64,000 nucleotides of DNA from Maricaulis alexandrii (GCF_005871165.1 NZ_SWKP01000009.1:62001-126000), one strand, 5' to 3'; shown: positions 17,983 through 26,351, counted from the stretch's first letter. Notes: generated by a model from the letters alone, not told the origin. Program-made: numbers and translations.

Positions 17983-18312
17983 CTATTCCTCGAACCGACT
18001 GACAACATCGCGCGGTTCGACGCCGCCCAATGACACATAAAGATCATCCCAGTTCGGATTCTCTGTCTCTATCAGCTCGATCTTCCAGTCGCGGCGCCAA
18101 CGTTTGATCCGCTTCTCGCGCGTGATGGCATTGTTCACCAATTCATGGTGCTCAAACCAGACCAGCCGGTCCACGTCATACTTTCGGGTAAACCCGTCTG
18201 CCTGACCCAGCTTGTGCTCGTACACCCGGCGCATCAGATCGTTGGTCACGCCGCAATACAGCGGCCCCATACGCTGAGATGCGAGCATGTAAACATAATA
18301 GCCATGAGCCAT
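17983..18312 (-). CDS. Single-domain GIY-YIG nuclease family protein
   Basis: A 109-residue protein with the GIY-YIG fold: YYVYML at the N-terminus, LYCGVTNDLMRRVYEHK, then the family stretch LVWFEHHELVNNAITREKRI and KRWRRDWKIELIE. The YIG motif reads YCG. These small proteins are homing-endonuclease-like and are common as multicopy genes. This copy is bracketed by palindromic repeats. It is a paralogue of the gene at 26472, with the same core WFE-H, REK/H-I-KRWRR-WKI pattern. Confidence 0.92.
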   Translation of the reverse strand: MAHGYYVYMLASQRMGPLYCGVTNDLMRRVYEHKLGQADGFTRKYDVDRLVWFEHHELVNNAITREKRIKRWRRDWKIELIETENPNWDDLYVSLGGVEPRDVVSRFEE

Positions 18313-18339
18313 ACTGCACTAATAAGTTGTAAATTGGAG

Positions 18340-18359
18340 CTTATCATCCCTGACGGATG
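18340..18359. repeat. Truncated copy of the CTTGTCATCCC repeat
   Basis: Twenty bases matching the left end of copy B with one substitution lie between the GIY-YIG start and the stop of the S41-like gene. The remaining body of the repeat is absent. Confidence 0.65.
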
Positions 18360-18360
18360 T

Positions 18361-19797
18361 CTAGTCAGACAACTCCATACCCAAAACCGCCTCCAGCGCC
18401 GGATCACGCCCGGCGGCATAGGCCTCGAATGTCAGCGGTGCAAACACATCCAGATCCAGATCCTCCACCAGGATCGGGAAGATGTGCAAACTGCCCCAGG
18501 CGCAGCGGAACAGGCCTTCACAGCCATTCTGCAGATCGTAGAAACCGGTCGAATAGCGCGCCCGGAAGCCGGAATTGGGCAGGGTATAGGCCCAGCCCTC
18601 GGCCCAGAATTGCAGCCGGTCTCCGATCGGTTCGCCGACCAGAAGCGTTCGGTCCGGCGCCACCTCAACCGTGGAGGCCAGATTGACGATGGCGGCCGAG
18701 AACGTATTGCCCGAGACGAGGTGATAAACGCGGCCATCGGTCAGATCCGGCAGGGCCGCCATCAGATCATGGGTCATGGTCAGGTCGCCGCCGCCGGAAA
18801 AGCGCTGGTCAACGATGATGGCGCGCGGCGGGTTGGCGGCCAGTTCGGCCTCAACCCGAAGCGCGAAGTCACGCAGGCTTTCCCCGCTCTCATCGTCGAA
18901 ATTCGTGCGCAGGCTGAGATAGGCGATCGACCCGTCCGCGATCCGTTCCAACCAGTAACCGCGTTCGGAATTTTGCAGGTAGAGCGGCGTCGTCTGCGAT
19001 CGTGCGACCTGCCAGCCCTCGGCCATCACCCAGGGCTGGGGCAGATCGCCAGGGAAGGCACGCGGCGCGTCCGGATCGGCGGGTTCCGCCCGCAGGCTTG
19101 TCCGCATGGACCGGCCATCGGTCAGGACCAGGTCCAGCGTGACGGCCTCCTGCGCCTCGCCCACATCCACTGCGGCCAGGAAGTCTGGTGCATCCATCAG
19201 GCCGGGCAGAAGGGTCGCGGCAAAGGCATCATTGCCGCCCAGCGTATCGCGGAAACGGGCCATAACCTCACCGGCCGGCACGCCATTGATCGCCTCCACC
19301 CGTGCCCCCAGGATCGCATCCCGTCCGGCGCGAACCCGCAGAATGTGCAGCTCTCCGGCCATGTCCGCAAAGCGCACCGGCAGACGCGGGAAGCGCGCGA
19401 CCAGGCGCGTGGTCGAAGTATTGGAGTGACCATTGTCGATCTCCGCCTGCGCCCGGGCCAGGCCCAGCAGGAATTCGGCATCGGTGAGCGTGTCGACCGC
19501 ATCGGTCAGCTCGGCGATCCGGGCATCAAAGCGGTCCCGCATCTGCGGCGTCATGGAGCGCTCATTGCGGCGGACATGATTGAAATGCTGCAGGTCCTGG
19601 AGCCGGGCCTCAGCCACGGTCTCCGGTTCACCCTGGAAGAGCGGCGGCACGGGAATGGGGTGGAAGGCGATGATGGTCGCCATGATCAGAAGGATATTCC
19701 GGCCGAACCAGCCGGCGACGGCGATCGCACCGAGCCAGATATACCAGGGGATCACCCGGAACGGGGTTCCCAGAAAACGAAAGACCTGGCGCAGCAT
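18361..19797 (-). CDS. S41-like (tail-specific) peptidase family protein, membrane-anchored
   Basis: A 478-residue protein with an N-terminal membrane helix (about residues 15-45), a helical region, a PDZ-like stretch (LGARVEAINGVPAGEVMARF) and a C-terminal S41 domain. The conserved strands IAYLSLRTNFDD and PRAIIVDQRFSGGGD precede the nucleophile context VSGNTFSAAI, where Ser is expected to be catalytic. It would act in the periplasm. The substrate is unknown. A downstream Lys typical of C-terminal processing peptidases is not obvious, so activity is uncertain. Confidence 0.78.
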   Translation of the reverse strand: MLRQVFRFLGTPFRVIPWYIWLGAIAVAGWFGRNILLIMATIIAFHPIPVPPLFQGEPETVAEARLQDLQHFNHVRRNERSMTPQMRDRFDARIAELTDAVDTLTDAEFLLGLARAQAEIDNGHSNTSTTRLVARFPRLPVRFADMAGELHILRVRAGRDAILGARVEAINGVPAGEVMARFRDTLGGNDAFAATLLPGLMDAPDFLAAVDVGEAQEAVTLDLVLTDGRSMRTSLRAEPADPDAPRAFPGDLPQPWVMAEGWQVARSQTTPLYLQNSERGYWLERIADGSIAYLSLRTNFDDESGESLRDFALRVEAELAANPPRAIIVDQRFSGGGDLTMTHDLMAALPDLTDGRVYHLVSGNTFSAAIVNLASTVEVAPDRTLLVGEPIGDRLQFWAEGWAYTLPNSGFRARYSTGFYDLQNGCEGLFRCAWGSLHIFPILVEDLDLDVFAPLTFEAYAAGRDPALEAVLGMELSD

Positions 19798-19885
19798 GCA
19801 CTTCTCCCTAGCCCGCGAGCGGTTTAGGCTGAGATGCGCCGCGTACTGCGAATGGATGCGGCTGCGCTGCCATCACGGACCCTTC

Positions 19886-20095
19886 ATGACCAGCAAACCG
19901 ATCAATCTGCGCCAATACCGCAAACGCAAACAGCGTGAGGACAAGGCCAAGACAGCCGAGGCCAACCGCATCGCCCATGGCACGCCCAAGGCGGTCAGCG
20001 ATCTGGCAAAGGCGCGGCAGGCGCTGGAGGGCAAGAAGGTCGACAGTCATCGCCGCGAGGATACGCCACGGGCGAAAGACGGGGATAATCAGTAG
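19886..20095 (+). CDS. DUF4169 family protein
   Basis: A 69-residue, highly charged protein starting MTSKPINLRQYRKRKQRED, characteristic of DUF4169. These are short basic proteins of unknown function found widely in alphaproteobacteria, often near fumC and a small ribbon-helix-helix gene, both of which are in this window (16192 and 21282). The gene ends 7 bases inside the convergent neighbour. Confidence 0.85.
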   Translation: MTSKPINLRQYRKRKQREDKAKTAEANRIAHGTPKAVSDLAKARQALEGKKVDSHRREDTPRAKDGDNQ

Positions 20096-20400
20096 GGCGA
20101 GTTGAGTGGCGGCACCCGGCCATGACGGCGACGATACTCGCCGACCAGACGCGAGGCTTCTTCCGCATCCGACCAGCTTTCCATCCACATCATGGCGCCG
20201 GGCTGATCGGGAAGGCTGGAATAATCCGTCCGGCATTCGCGCTGGAACATGCGGCGCAGGGACCGGGCCGGACCGATTTTCAGGACGCTGGAAATATCAT
20301 TGGCCCGACGCAGCAGGACACAGACCCCGGGCGTGTCCGGAACCTCGTCGGCCCACTTGATCTGGAGGGGCACGGGCTTATGCCAGCGACGCATCAACAT
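20089..20400 (-). CDS. Hypothetical protein with a GIY-YIG-like core
   Basis: A 103-residue protein. The pattern PGVCVLLRR, then VLKIGPARSLRRMFQ, then WMESWSDAEEASRLVGEY mimics the strands and helix of a GIY-YIG domain with the second motif reading KIG. I infer a degenerate GIY-YIG fold and would not assert nuclease activity. The ATG at 20400 is the only good start. It overlaps the DUF4169 gene tail to tail. Confidence 0.6.
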   Translation of the reverse strand: MLMRRWHKPVPLQIKWADEVPDTPGVCVLLRRANDISSVLKIGPARSLRRMFQRECRTDYSSLPDQPGAMMWMESWSDAEEASRLVGEYRRRHGRVPPLNSPY

Positions 20401-20508
20401 CCTGCTTTTTCAGTCTCATCGACCCGATTGTGAGGCATTTCATTAAAATGCGCGACACTTTCCCCCAAACAGGGTAACTGCGGAATTAAGGCTGCTGTAT
20501 ATTCGAAT

Positions 20509-21177
20509 TCAGCCCACGCTCAAGGCCAGTATCCGGCTGATTTCACTCTGGCTTCTCCCGCTTTCCTCGCGCCAGGCATCAAAGGCGGCCTGGGTCTTCG
20601 CCAGGGCCGATTTCGAACTCGGCGCCTTGTCGACAATCCCGGCCCGCACCAGCGCCGTGCCGACATCCTTCGACAGGATCCAGGCATCCCAGCCGCCAAA
20701 GCGCAGCACATATTGGCCCGTCATGCCGGCCAGGCGTGAGCCGCGTTTCTTGAACACGTCCAGCAGACCCGGCTGGTCGTTGACCGGCCAGTCCGCGAGG
20801 AAGCGTCCGAAACTGCCATGCTCCGCCGCGATTTCGGTGACAAAGCCTGCATTGGCAATCGTCGCCATGATTTTCTGGCCATTGCGCACAATGCGCGCAT
20901 CCCCCAGAAGCCGGTCGACATCCTCATCCGCATAAAAGGACAGGCGGGCCGGGTCGAAGCCGGCGAACGCCGCTTCAAACCCGTCCCATTTCGCCTCGAT
21001 CACCTTCCAGACGAAGCCGGCCTGGAAGACGCTTCGGGTCATCAGGGAGAGCCAGCGATCATCCGGGATATCCGCCAGTTCTGAGGCGCTCTTGGGCGGA
21101 GAATGGGCCGCCAGCCGGGCCTCCAGGTCGGGATGATGCGTCCGGGCCTCGTCCTCGATCTGTACAAAGGATTTCAT
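20509..21177 (-). CDS. DNA-3-methyladenine glycosylase I (Tag) family protein
   Basis: A 222-residue helical protein of the Tag/HhH-GPD superfamily. Family features are SVFQAGFVWKVIEAKWDGFEAAFAGFDP and VRNGQKIMATIANA. Tag excises 3-methyladenine from DNA. This protein has no cysteine at all, so the Cys/His zinc site of E. coli Tag is absent. It belongs to the zinc-less Tag-like branch, and its exact substrate is therefore open. ATG 21177 (MKSFVQIEDEA) is favoured over an upstream start with an arginine-rich non-conserved extension. Confidence 0.82.
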   Translation of the reverse strand: MKSFVQIEDEARTHHPDLEARLAAHSPPKSASELADIPDDRWLSLMTRSVFQAGFVWKVIEAKWDGFEAAFAGFDPARLSFYADEDVDRLLGDARIVRNGQKIMATIANAGFVTEIAAEHGSFGRFLADWPVNDQPGLLDVFKKRGSRLAGMTGQYVLRFGGWDAWILSKDVGTALVRAGIVDKAPSSKSALAKTQAAFDAWREESGRSQSEISRILALSVG

Positions 21178-21281
21178 CCGGCCTCTCCCGCCTGTCTGGT
21201 GCGCTGATTGGATATGGCGGGTTTTGCGTCCGATGCAAGCACGGACTTGCCAGTCTCCCCGACGCCGGTTCAACTGCCGCC

Positions 21282-21500
21282 ATGCCGCTCGTCAAACGCT
21301 CCCTCTCCCTCGCCGGTCACCGCACCAGCGTCTCCCTGGAACCGGAATTCTGGGCCGAGATCGACCGGGCTGCGGCGGAACAGGGCGACAGTCTCGCCGG
21401 CCTGGTGGGCGCGATCGACATCGCCCGGGGCGAAGAGCCCCTGGCCTCGTCACTGCGCGTTTTCGTCCTGAAAAGACTGACGAAACCAGCCGAAGACTAG
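21282..21500 (+). CDS. Ribbon-helix-helix domain protein
   Basis: A 72-residue protein. The strand RTSVSLEPEFWAEIDRAAAE followed by the helix SLAGLVGAIDIAR is the RHH (Arc/MetJ) fold of the small RHH_4 type, which pairs with DUF4169 genes in many alphaproteobacteria. It probably binds DNA as a dimer. It overlaps the convergent secreted-protein gene by four bases. Confidence 0.85.
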   Translation: MPLVKRSLSLAGHRTSVSLEPEFWAEIDRAAAEQGDSLAGLVGAIDIARGEEPLASSLRVFVLKRLTKPAED

Positions 21501-22108
21501 TGATGTCCCAGGTGGGCGATATAGGCGTCCACACTGGGCATGTCCGCATCGAACCAGATCGGATCCAGCGCACAATCCCAGCCCCGCGCCAGCCGGTCGG
21601 CCGCGTCCCGGGCCAGCGTGTTCGCATCCGGCAGGCCGGACGCATCGATATACGCCACCACGCAGGCCGTATCCGGCGTCTCGGGCCGCAGGGCCGTGAC
21701 CATCAGCGTCTGATAGCTCTCGTCCTCGCCTCCGGACATCATGCCCGGCGTTTCATCGAAATAGCGATGGATGCTCGCAAAGGGCACACCCAGGACTTCG
21801 CGCCACTCGATCACATCGTGAAAACGGCCGAACAGCCCGCGTGCCGGCGTATGAAGCGCCGGTGAGACAGGGCCCTGATCATAGGTGTAGGTGATCGACG
21901 CGCCATGTTCGGACGCCTGGATCTCGATCTGCCAGGCATCCGGCGCATTGCACCGGATCAGCACGACCGGTTCGTCCTCCAGCGCGTGTTCCCTGCAATG
22001 GGCATCAATCCGCGAATAGACACTTGTAATCGCCTGGGCCTGCGCCCATCCGGCCCCGGCCACGGCCATCACCATGGCGGCGACCAACCCGCTCGTCATC
22101 TGCTTCAT
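21497..22108 (-). CDS. Secreted hypothetical protein
   Basis: A 203-residue protein with a signal peptide of about 25 residues (cleavage after AQAQA). The mature part has cysteines near residues 38, 53, 148 and 179 that could form two disulfides. No domain is recognised. It is likely periplasmic. It lies alone between a convergent RHH gene and the SRPBCC gene, about 65 bases away on the same strand. Confidence 0.7.
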   Translation of the reverse strand: MKQMTSGLVAAMVMAVAGAGWAQAQAITSVYSRIDAHCREHALEDEPVVLIRCNAPDAWQIEIQASEHGASITYTYDQGPVSPALHTPARGLFGRFHDVIEWREVLGVPFASIHRYFDETPGMMSGGEDESYQTLMVTALRPETPDTACVVAYIDASGLPDANTLARDAADRLARGWDCALDPIWFDADMPSVDAYIAHLGHH

Positions 22109-22173
22109 CTTGCCCTGCCCCCAGTTTCGCGAGGCACATTAACCATCCGTCCGGAGGGCGCAAGTCAAAGGCG

Positions 22174-22611
22174 TCAAACGACCGGTTCAGCGAGTTTAAG
22201 GCCCTCGCGCAGAGTGGTGAAATGCGCGTCCCAGCCGGCATCATGGTCGAACAGGGCGTCCAGCCCGTCGACCGGACCGCCGCCGAACCCGTCATGGACC
22301 AGGCTCAGGCGCGTGCCCTCGCCGGCCGCCTCCAGCGTCCAGGCGACACGGGTCGGATGCCCGGACAGCCATTCATGGGTGAAGGTATAGACCAGCCGGG
22401 TTTCCGGCTCCGCTTCCAGCACCTCGCCCCAGCAATAGGGCCGGCCGGCCTCGGACGTCGTCTTCCAGAAATTGTACGGCCCCGGACTGGTCAGGGCGCG
22501 ATCGGAGGGGTGGAACCAGAGGGCCAGGCAGTCCGGCTCCGTCAGGAAGGCCCAGACCCGTGACGGGCTGGCATCCAGGTACAGGCTCTTTTCGATCCGG
22601 GGGTCAGTCAT
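22174..22611 (-). CDS. SRPBCC (AHSA1-like) domain protein
   Basis: A 145-residue protein of the START/SRPBCC fold. The N-terminus IEKSLYLDASPSRVWAFLTE, the middle YCWGEVLEAEPETRLVYTFT and the C-terminal GWDAHFTTLREGL are typical of Activator-of-Hsp90-like/polyketide-cyclase-like proteins that bind hydrophobic ligands. It overlaps the 3' end of the ArsR gene by 8 bases, so the two are co-transcribed. ArsR-SRPBCC pairs are a common arrangement. Confidence 0.9.
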   Translation of the reverse strand: MTDPRIEKSLYLDASPSRVWAFLTEPDCLALWFHPSDRALTSPGPYNFWKTTSEAGRPYCWGEVLEAEPETRLVYTFTHEWLSGHPTRVAWTLEAAGEGTRLSLVHDGFGGGPVDGLDALFDHDAGWDAHFTTLREGLKLAEPVV

Positions 22612-22933
22612 GCTTGCGCTCCACTTCCTGTTTCAGGGTATTCAGCTTGTCATTCCAGAAGCCCTCGAACCGGTTCAGCCAGCCGACGACATCCGCCAGC
22701 GGGGCCGCATTGAGCCGGTTGATCCGCTGTCGGCCTCGCACCTCGACCGCGATCAGTCCGCCATCGGAGAGGACTTTGAGATGCTTGGCCACGGCGGGCC
22801 GGGTCATGTCGAACCGTTCCGCCACATCCCCCACGCTCAGATCGCGCTCGGCCAGAAGGTCGAGAATGGCGCGACGGGTCGGATCCGCGATGGCGCGGAA
22901 GATCTCGTCAGCCTGTGGGCCGGAGGGGGTCAT
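22604..22933 (-). CDS. ArsR-family winged-helix regulator
   Basis: A 109-residue repressor-type protein: IFRAIADPTRRAILDLLAER, then the recognition helix region DMTRPAVAKHLKVLSDGGLI and the wing VRGRQRINRLN. No metal-binding Cys pair is present, as in the SRPBCC-linked subgroup. The start at 22933 is chosen because GGAG lies 7 bases upstream. An ATG at 22990 would translate the operator repeats and is unlikely to be real. It probably represses its own operon through the palindromes at 22949-22988. Confidence 0.9.
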   Translation of the reverse strand: MTPSGPQADEIFRAIADPTRRAILDLLAERDLSVGDVAERFDMTRPAVAKHLKVLSDGGLIAVEVRGRQRINRLNAAPLADVVGWLNRFEGFWNDKLNTLKQEVERKHD

Positions 22934-22948
22934 CGGCATCTCCAATAT

Positions 22949-22988
22949 GAAACCTTGTGGTTTCTTATATAGGAAACCCTTTGGTTTC
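22949..22988. promoter_or_regulatory. Two tandem palindromic operators, GAAACC-N4-GGTTTC
   Basis: Two perfect 16-base palindromes, GAAACCTTGTGGTTTC (22949-22964) and GAAACCCTTTGGTTTC (22973-22988), have centres 24 bases apart and a TATATA-like sequence between them that could be the -10 of the arsR operon. A third, imperfect site (GAAACCAAAAGG) lies at 23038-23049, abutting the start of the divergent ClC gene. The arrangement suggests autoregulation by the ArsR protein, possibly extending to the channel gene. Confidence 0.75.
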
Positions 22989-23049
22989 ATGTCAACCCGT
23001 CACCGCGCAGCGCTTGACCCGACCCGCTTTTGGCAGTGAAACCAAAAGG

Positions 23050-24684
23050 GTGAGCGACTCAAAAGAACAGGCAGGCTGGATTGATCGCCTCGTTGAAGCC
23101 TTCCGGGGTGGACGGGGACCGGCCCTCTGGGCGCTCGGCATCGCCATCGGCATCATCGCCGGCTATGCCACGCTGGGTCTCCGCCTGGGCATTTCCTTTG
23201 TCGAACAGACCGCCTTCGGCGTCACCGAAATCCACCTCGCCTCCGCCGCCGCGCACCTGCCTGCCTGGCGGATCATCCTCATCCCGCTCGCCACGGGCGC
23301 ACTGGTCGCCTTCCTGCTCTGGCTGGGACACCGGCTCAACCTGACCCCGGACACGCGCAGCCAGAGCGTCGCCGACGTGATTGAATCCCGCGCCGTGAAG
23401 GCCGGCCGGATCGACCTCAATTCCGGTCTCTATTCCGCGATCATCTCCGCCATCTCCCTGGGCGGCGGGGCCAGCGCCGGCCGTGAAGGTCCGGCGGTGC
23501 ATCTGGGCGCCTCCCTGGCCGCTTCGCTCGGCCGCTGGCTGAACATGCCGGCCCGGGGCAGCCGGGTCCTGCTCGCCTGCGGCGCCGCTGCCGCCGTGTC
23601 CGCCAGCTTCAACGCCCCGGTCGCCGGTGCCCTGTTCGCCTTCGAGGTCATCCTCGGCCATTACGCCCTGCGCTCCATCGCCCCGGTGGCCTCCGCCTCC
23701 ATCGTCGGCGCGCTGATTGTCCGCCACCATCTCGGCCAGGACCCCGTTTTCGGCCTGCCGGAAATGGCCGCGGCGACCGTCTGGGACTTCCCGCTCGCCG
23801 CCATGCTCGGTGTTGCCGCCGCCGGGCTCGCCATCCTGTTCAATCGCGGCGCCATTTTCCTGCCGGCCCGCATCGCCCAATGGTGTGAACGCACCGGCAT
23901 CCCGCTCTGGATCCTGCCCCTGCCCGGCGGTCTCCTGATCGGCCTGATGGCCCTGATCGCGCCGGAAATCCTGGGTGTGGGCTATGAAGCCACGTCCAAC
24001 GCCCTGCGCAGCGAATACGCCCTGCCCCTCCTCCTGCTCCTGATCGGCATGAAGACCTTGGCCACCGTGGTCACGCTGGGCTTCCGCTTTGGCGGGGGTG
24101 TCTTCTCGCCCTCCCTCTATCTCGGCGCCATGCTCGGCTCGGCCTTCGGCCTGACGGCTGCGCTGATTTTCGGCGATCAGACCGCCGGACCCGGCTTTTT
24201 CGCGGTCATCGGCATGGGGGCCGTCTCCGGCGCCGTGCTCGGAGCGCCGCTCTCCACCACGCTGATCGTGTTCGAACTGACCACGAGCTACGAAGCCTCC
24301 GTCGCCGTCCTGCTGGCCGTCTCCCTGGCCACCGTTCTGGCCCAGTCCGCCCTGGGCGGCTCGCTCTTCCAGCTCCAGGTCCAGCGCAAGGGCTATGACG
24401 TGTCCGGCGGATCCGGGCGCCTCATCCTGCAGACCATCCGCACCCGCGATGTCATGGTCCCGCTGGACGATTGGGGCCGGTCGGAAATCTCCGACAGCAC
24501 CGTCGTCTTCGAGGATGACACGCTGGGCCGCACGCTCGGCGTTCTCGACGCCGAACAGGTCGACAGCGCGGCCGTCCGCGCCCGCGGGGGCGACCAGTCG
24601 ATCATCGGTGTTGTCACCAAGGCCGATGCCCAGGCCGCCTATGCCCGGCGGCTGGCGGAGATCAGCGAAGAAGAGCATCGCTGA
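23050..24684 (+). CDS. ClC-family chloride channel/antiporter
   Basis: A 544-residue polytopic inner-membrane protein. The ClC signature GREGPAVHLG lies at about 145-154, and GGGVFSPSLYLGAMLG and GAVSGAVLGAPLS are further conserved stretches. After the membrane domain a short cytoplasmic tail has one partial CBS-like unit (RDVMVPLDDW and QSIIGVVTKADAQ). The start is taken as GTG 23050, because an upstream in-frame ATG would lie inside the arsR operators. It is divergent from the arsR-SRPBCC operon. Confidence 0.9.
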   Translation: MSDSKEQAGWIDRLVEAFRGGRGPALWALGIAIGIIAGYATLGLRLGISFVEQTAFGVTEIHLASAAAHLPAWRIILIPLATGALVAFLLWLGHRLNLTPDTRSQSVADVIESRAVKAGRIDLNSGLYSAIISAISLGGGASAGREGPAVHLGASLAASLGRWLNMPARGSRVLLACGAAAAVSASFNAPVAGALFAFEVILGHYALRSIAPVASASIVGALIVRHHLGQDPVFGLPEMAAATVWDFPLAAMLGVAAAGLAILFNRGAIFLPARIAQWCERTGIPLWILPLPGGLLIGLMALIAPEILGVGYEATSNALRSEYALPLLLLLIGMKTLATVVTLGFRFGGGVFSPSLYLGAMLGSAFGLTAALIFGDQTAGPGFFAVIGMGAVSGAVLGAPLSTTLIVFELTTSYEASVAVLLAVSLATVLAQSALGGSLFQLQVQRKGYDVSGGSGRLILQTIRTRDVMVPLDDWGRSEISDSTVVFEDDTLGRTLGVLDAEQVDSAAVRARGGDQSIIGVVTKADAQAAYARRLAEISEEEHR

Positions 24685-24763
24685 TCCCCGCTCCCACCCC
24701 GAATTGTGTCGAGGATCAGCGCGGTTAGCGCTCTGGAAAGGATGTTCCGGCTAGGGTTGCAGC

Positions 24764-25294
24764 ATGACACAGGCAGGGCTGCACGGGGACACGGGGAGCG
24801 CACAGACGCTCGGCCAGGGCGCGCTGGACGCGGACGCCCTGCGTGCGGCCAATATCAATCCCGACACCGGACTGGCGACCGACTATCTCAACCACTTCAA
24901 CGAGGTGGTCATGCTGATGGAAATGCTGCCCGACATGCCGGACTGCGCCGAAGATGTCCTGGAGTGGGAGCCGGTCGATTATTGCGACCATTTCCTCCAG
25001 TCAGGCTTCAAGGACAAGGACCTCGCCGTCCAGGCCTATGCCGCAGCCCCGAATGCCGTACGGGCGCATCTGGAAACCCTGATCCTGCAGATCAATTCCG
25101 AAGTCCTCGACGCGCAGGACGCGCTGCGCTCCGGTGTCGATGACGAGACCTGCAACCGTATTGCCCGTCTGGCCACCCACGAGATCAAACCACTGATCGG
25201 TGCGGCCTCCGGGGCCATCCATGGCCGCATTGACGGGGAAGACGGTTTCTCCGACGACTCGGCCCAGGCCGATGTCGACGCCCTGTTCGGCTGA
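24764..25294 (+). CDS. Hypothetical protein with a CheZ/FliM-like C-terminal tail
   Basis: A 176-residue acidic helical protein. No domain is recognised for residues 1-160. The last residues, DDSAQADVDALFG, resemble the short CheY-binding peptides at the end of CheZ and the start of FliM (consensus like SQ-x-x-[IV]-D-x-L[LF]). A role in chemotaxis or response-regulator binding is a hypothesis from this tail only. It is followed at 70 bases by another small gene of unknown function and then by a hemerythrin, all on the plus strand. Confidence 0.75.
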   Translation: MTQAGLHGDTGSAQTLGQGALDADALRAANINPDTGLATDYLNHFNEVVMLMEMLPDMPDCAEDVLEWEPVDYCDHFLQSGFKDKDLAVQAYAAAPNAVRAHLETLILQINSEVLDAQDALRSGVDDETCNRIARLATHEIKPLIGAASGAIHGRIDGEDGFSDDSAQADVDALFG

Positions 25295-25367
25295 TCCGAC
25301 ACCCGGCCTGCGGCTCGCTCAGCCCCTCTCAGCACTTTGTAAACCGGTGTGATCTCCGACACGCGAC

Positions 25368-25817
25368 ATGTCATATGTTATGAATACACTGGACCGCGGA
25401 AAGGCTGCGTCCGGCGCCGGATTGATCTCCGCAGGGCCGGACGCGACCGCAAGAAACGGTGTTGTCATGTCTGTTTTCCCCACCCCAACCTCCAATATCT
25501 CCGATTTCGCCCGCTACCGGATGCGCGACTATGATCGCACGCTGGTCGCCCTGCGCCAGGCCCATGACCACAAGGCGGCCGGCCCCACCGTGCTCGCCCT
25601 GGTCAATGAACTCACCTGTCTGGCCGAGGAAATCCTGGCCTATCGCTGTGACGGGAACGGCCATCCCTGCGGTGCCTGCTGCCCGGCTTCCGACCAGTTC
25701 TTTGTCCGGCTGACAGCCCATTACGACCGGATCATTCGTTCGAACGGCCAGTTGGACGACGCGTTCTTCCAACTGGTGGAAAGCCTGCCGGTGGAAACCC
25801 CGCGCGCCGCAGCCTGA
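25368..25817 (+). CDS. Hypothetical protein, up to 149 residues
   Basis: A small soluble protein with a cysteine-rich centre (YRCDGNGHPCGACCP). Starts are ambiguous: ATG 25368, ATG 25380 or ATG 25467, the last giving MSVFPTPTSNISDFARYRMR, which looks like the true folded start. No clear ribosome binding site separates them. The four cysteines in ten residues suggest metal binding. No family is recognised. Confidence 0.65.
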   Translation: MSYVMNTLDRGKAASGAGLISAGPDATARNGVVMSVFPTPTSNISDFARYRMRDYDRTLVALRQAHDHKAAGPTVLALVNELTCLAEEILAYRCDGNGHPCGACCPASDQFFVRLTAHYDRIIRSNGQLDDAFFQLVESLPVETPRAAA

Positions 25818-25922
25818 GGCCCTCACCGGGCTGTCAGTCCATCTGCAAATGCCCACACTCCATTAACCTCAAATTCAATCGGGATACTGCATCAGGCCCT
25901 GAAGCAAGTCAGGAGACCGGTC

Positions 25923-26333
25923 ATGCCGATCATGGAATGGAACAGCGATCTCGATGTCGGCGTCGAGGCCATGAATGATGAACACAAGCAGATCCTCGAT
26001 CTGATGAATCGCATCCATGACGCCTCCACCGCGGGACAGACCGGCGCGCCCGTCGTCAAGCTCGTGGACGACCTGGCCCAGGTCACGATCGACCATTTCC
26101 GCGATGAAGAAATCTACATGGAGAAAGTCGGCTATGAGGGCCTGAAAACCCACAAGCTGATCCACAAGGACCTGCTGGAAAAATACACCGGCTACGCCGC
26201 CGACATCCGCACCGCCAACGGCGTCCTGCCCGACAAATTCCTCATGTTCCTCAAACTCTGGCTCACCGCCCACATCAAGGGCATCGACATGAAATACGGC
26301 CCGAAAGCGGACCAGCTGAAAAAGGCGGGTTAG
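25923..26333 (+). CDS. Bacteriohemerythrin
   Basis: A 136-residue four-helix hemerythrin that binds O2 at a di-iron site. The ligand motifs are all present: NDEHKQILDLMN, HFRDEEIYMEKVGYEG, THKLIHKDLL and HIKGIDMKYG. It starts with the conserved PIMEWNSDLDVGVEAMNDEH. It is cytoplasmic and may store or sense oxygen. ATG 25923 follows GGAGACCGGTC. Confidence 0.95.
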   Translation: MPIMEWNSDLDVGVEAMNDEHKQILDLMNRIHDASTAGQTGAPVVKLVDDLAQVTIDHFRDEEIYMEKVGYEGLKTHKLIHKDLLEKYTGYAADIRTANGVLPDKFLMFLKLWLTAHIKGIDMKYGPKADQLKKAG

Positions 26334-26351
26334 TCCTTCACGTCAAGCTGG

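Noticed and set aside
22934-22990. Start of the ArsR protein at ATG 22990
   Set aside because: The extra residues would be encoded by the two operator palindromes, and the start at 22933 has a ribosome binding site.
23059-24678. A 539-codon open frame opposite the ClC gene
   Set aside because: It is the reverse frame of a clear membrane protein. Its Gly/Asp/Glu-rich repeats are the mirror of hydrophobic codons.
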